Shown here: in pieces, positions 63,701 to 64,000 of the stretch
Layout of the letters: each line of letters starts with the position of its first letter
Numbering within the stretch: position 1 is the first letter of the stretch
Source: Paenibacillus glycanilyticus
GTDB lineage: Bacteria; Bacillota; Bacilli; Paenibacillales; Paenibacillaceae
DNA length: 64,000 bases
Direction of reading: 5' to 3'
NCBI RefSeq assembly: GCF_030161375.1
Contig: NZ_BSSQ01000013.1
Span: 295,583-359,582, forward strand
Notes under the pieces: generated by a model
Told to the model about the DNA's origin: nothing
Seen by the model: the letters and a program-made list of their open reading frames with translations, nothing else
Databases searched by the model: none
Program-made: the position numbers and the translations under genes

Positions 63701-64000
63701 ACACGAAAAGATATTGGGATGCTACTGCATATATTGGAACTTCCATGTACATTAAAGTTGTTGATGATCGTTCAGATGCTTGGGGGCATATCAACCTGGA
63801 TGACTTCCTCGTTCCCGTACAAGGTAGCATGACTGACATACAATCACCGACCGCACCAGCTAATTTGCAATCACCGTCCAAGACATCGAATTCTGTCACA
63901 CTGAGTTGGGGAGCATCCACCGATAATGTTGGAGTTACCGGGTATACCATTTTCCGAAACGGGGCCCAAGTAGGTACTAGCACAACAATCGGTTATACAG
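60763..64000 (+). CDS. Second exported LamG-GH32 fructan enzyme (3' end outside window)
   Basis: The frame is open from GTG 60763 (AAGGAGG eight bases upstream) to the window end, 1,079 codons. Signal peptide VFNRKKWMKIMLTVPLVLIL...HTQAA. Order: LamG-like domain (about 35-255), GH32 (about 280-610) with WMNEPH (Glu300 in the nucleophile position), FRDP (Asp432) and WELP (Glu492), beta-sandwich (about 620-765), a bacterial Ig-like (BIG2) domain GVTLTPGSLEVTVGGKKTLYATVTP, a module like those in the previous enzyme (GGFEMGNLNGW...), and the start of a fibronectin type III domain (PANLQSPSKTSNSVTLSW). It is a close paralogue of 53319-59498 in the LamG and GH32 parts. The missing end may hold more modules and an anchor. 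Confidence 0.92.
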   Translation, partial: MFNRKKWMKIMLTVPLVLILCPVYNHTQAATTKIAEWRFDEGSGTATKETVGNTNDSVHYVFNNAIYKPSSTPEWRADGITNSALLFDGYSTWVTHAPIATPSTAMTIETWVAPRAYEWGDSGVLSAIVNQQDKSAKQGFSLGVFRGGTWSFQIGSNGNWYEVWAYEPLPKYEWSHLVATVDGTQGTMKLYLNGQQVASRAIPVNSTITPSTNNLLIGKSNQSTQLGVFPLNMFNGLIDEVKISSGSVSDAEVQSTYQNYLTQLGGNIPTPNLSFDRSTLEGDKYRPTYHAIAPAHWMNEPHAPLYYNGQYHLFYQNNQQGPYWHNMHWGHWVSDDMVHWRDLPPAVSPELFQVDPDGDWTGSAIVDDAGNPTLFFTAGNDSKPYINSNQNVGVARSTVKQDGDNDLKKWIKESKLAVTQQSGQGKFGEFRDPYVFKDGSTWFMLVGTGIEGQGGTAAVYSTTDPNLMNWTYRGPLYQSNSATYPQLGTVWELPVLLPLGNGKHLLAISPVGSGADVEVYYWIGTWNSSTTKFTPDQQSPQLMDFGDFKFTGPSAFVDPVTGRNIMFTIAQGERSSQEDSDAGWAHNAGLPVELNLRTDGKLGIKPISELESLRGQQLVNITTDTSFATANTALSAVSGDTLEIEMELARGSADQVGIKVRRSPNGEEETLLYYKNSTDEYGVDRTKTVAGTNKGIQKGIVDLGTENVKLHIYLDKSMVESYLNGLKSITTRTYSSRDDAKGLQLWADSNTSSIVVKSLKVWKMNSAYVQTPASGVTLTPGSLEVTVGGKKTLYATVTPSNATNKDVTWTSSNPNVVTVVNGVVTGKGVGTATITAKTRDGAKTATSSITVIAPSSTVNIINGGFEMGNLNGWIIESGTAFSDAAVSNQSVFWDTQPFNNKGTYHLLGNQNGETATGVLKSQNFTLGGNGQVSFLVGGGSDIDKLYVAFIRASDGKELFRSTGPGTYWNWQGNKGETESYTKRYWDATAYIGTSMYIKVVDDRSDAWGHINLDDFLVPVQGSMTDIQSPTAPANLQSPSKTSNSVTLSWGASTDNVGVTGYTIFRNGAQVGTSTTIGYT

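Overview
The window looks like chromosomal DNA of a spore-forming Gram-positive bacterium close to Paenibacillus. It has a gerA-type spore germination operon, a YhcN-type spore lipoprotein, a caa3 oxidase operon laid out as in Bacillus, many YesM/YesN sensor-regulator pairs beside LplB/YtcP-type sugar permeases, an SLH-anchored exoenzyme, strong GGAGG ribosome sites and frequent GTG/TTG starts. This placement is inferred from gene content; no rRNA or tRNA gene is present.

Layout. 1-6.1 kb: a sensor kinase (cut by the window edge), an anchored sugar-binding protein and an RbsA/RbsC/RbsB-like ABC importer. 6.2-10.6 kb: YitT-type membrane protein, a glycerophosphodiesterase, a CsoR-CopZ copper unit with two operators, an RNA-rich intergenic region (8.6-8.8 kb), a secreted His-rich protein and a stand-alone GTP cyclohydrolase II. 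10.7-20.9 kb: an AraC regulator, then a response regulator / kinase / response regulator set feeding an oligosaccharide ABC importer. 20.9-21.3 kb: a large palindromic element and a 40-residue protein gene. 21.4-25.7 kb: germination receptor operon with an extra small membrane protein. 26-28.6 kb: HxlR regulator, divergent MFS transporter and spore lipoprotein. 28.9-34.4 kb: ctaCDEF, ctaG and ctaM-like genes. 34.5-39.5 kb: GrpB-family protein and a YtrA-type ABC export operon. 39.8-44.5 kb: a MarR regulator and a four-gene flavin monooxygenase/oxidoreductase operon sharing a palindromic operator.

44.8-64 kb is a fructan-utilisation island: two LacI regulators, a promoter with three full and one partial GGAAACGTTTC-type operators, two permeases and a binding lipoprotein, an intracellular GH32 fructosidase, a ROK fructokinase, a 2,059-residue SLH-anchored GH32 enzyme, a choline-kinase-like gene, and a second exported LamG-GH32 enzyme that starts at 60763 and runs off the window. 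Both exported enzymes have WMNEPH where canonical GH32 enzymes (including the intracellular one here) have WMNDPN, so the usual catalytic Asp is Glu. With the LamG-GH32 order, this suggests a fructanotransferase-like or otherwise atypical subfamily. I propose that they process inulin or levan at the cell surface into oligosaccharides (possibly cyclic ones), which the ABC system imports, the intracellular GH32 cleaves and the ROK kinase phosphorylates. The substrate is inferred.

No CRISPR array, insertion sequence, prophage or tRNA was recognised. Base composition becomes visibly more AT-rich from about 39.5 kb to 47 kb and in parts of the fructan island, compared with the GC-richer first 34 kb.
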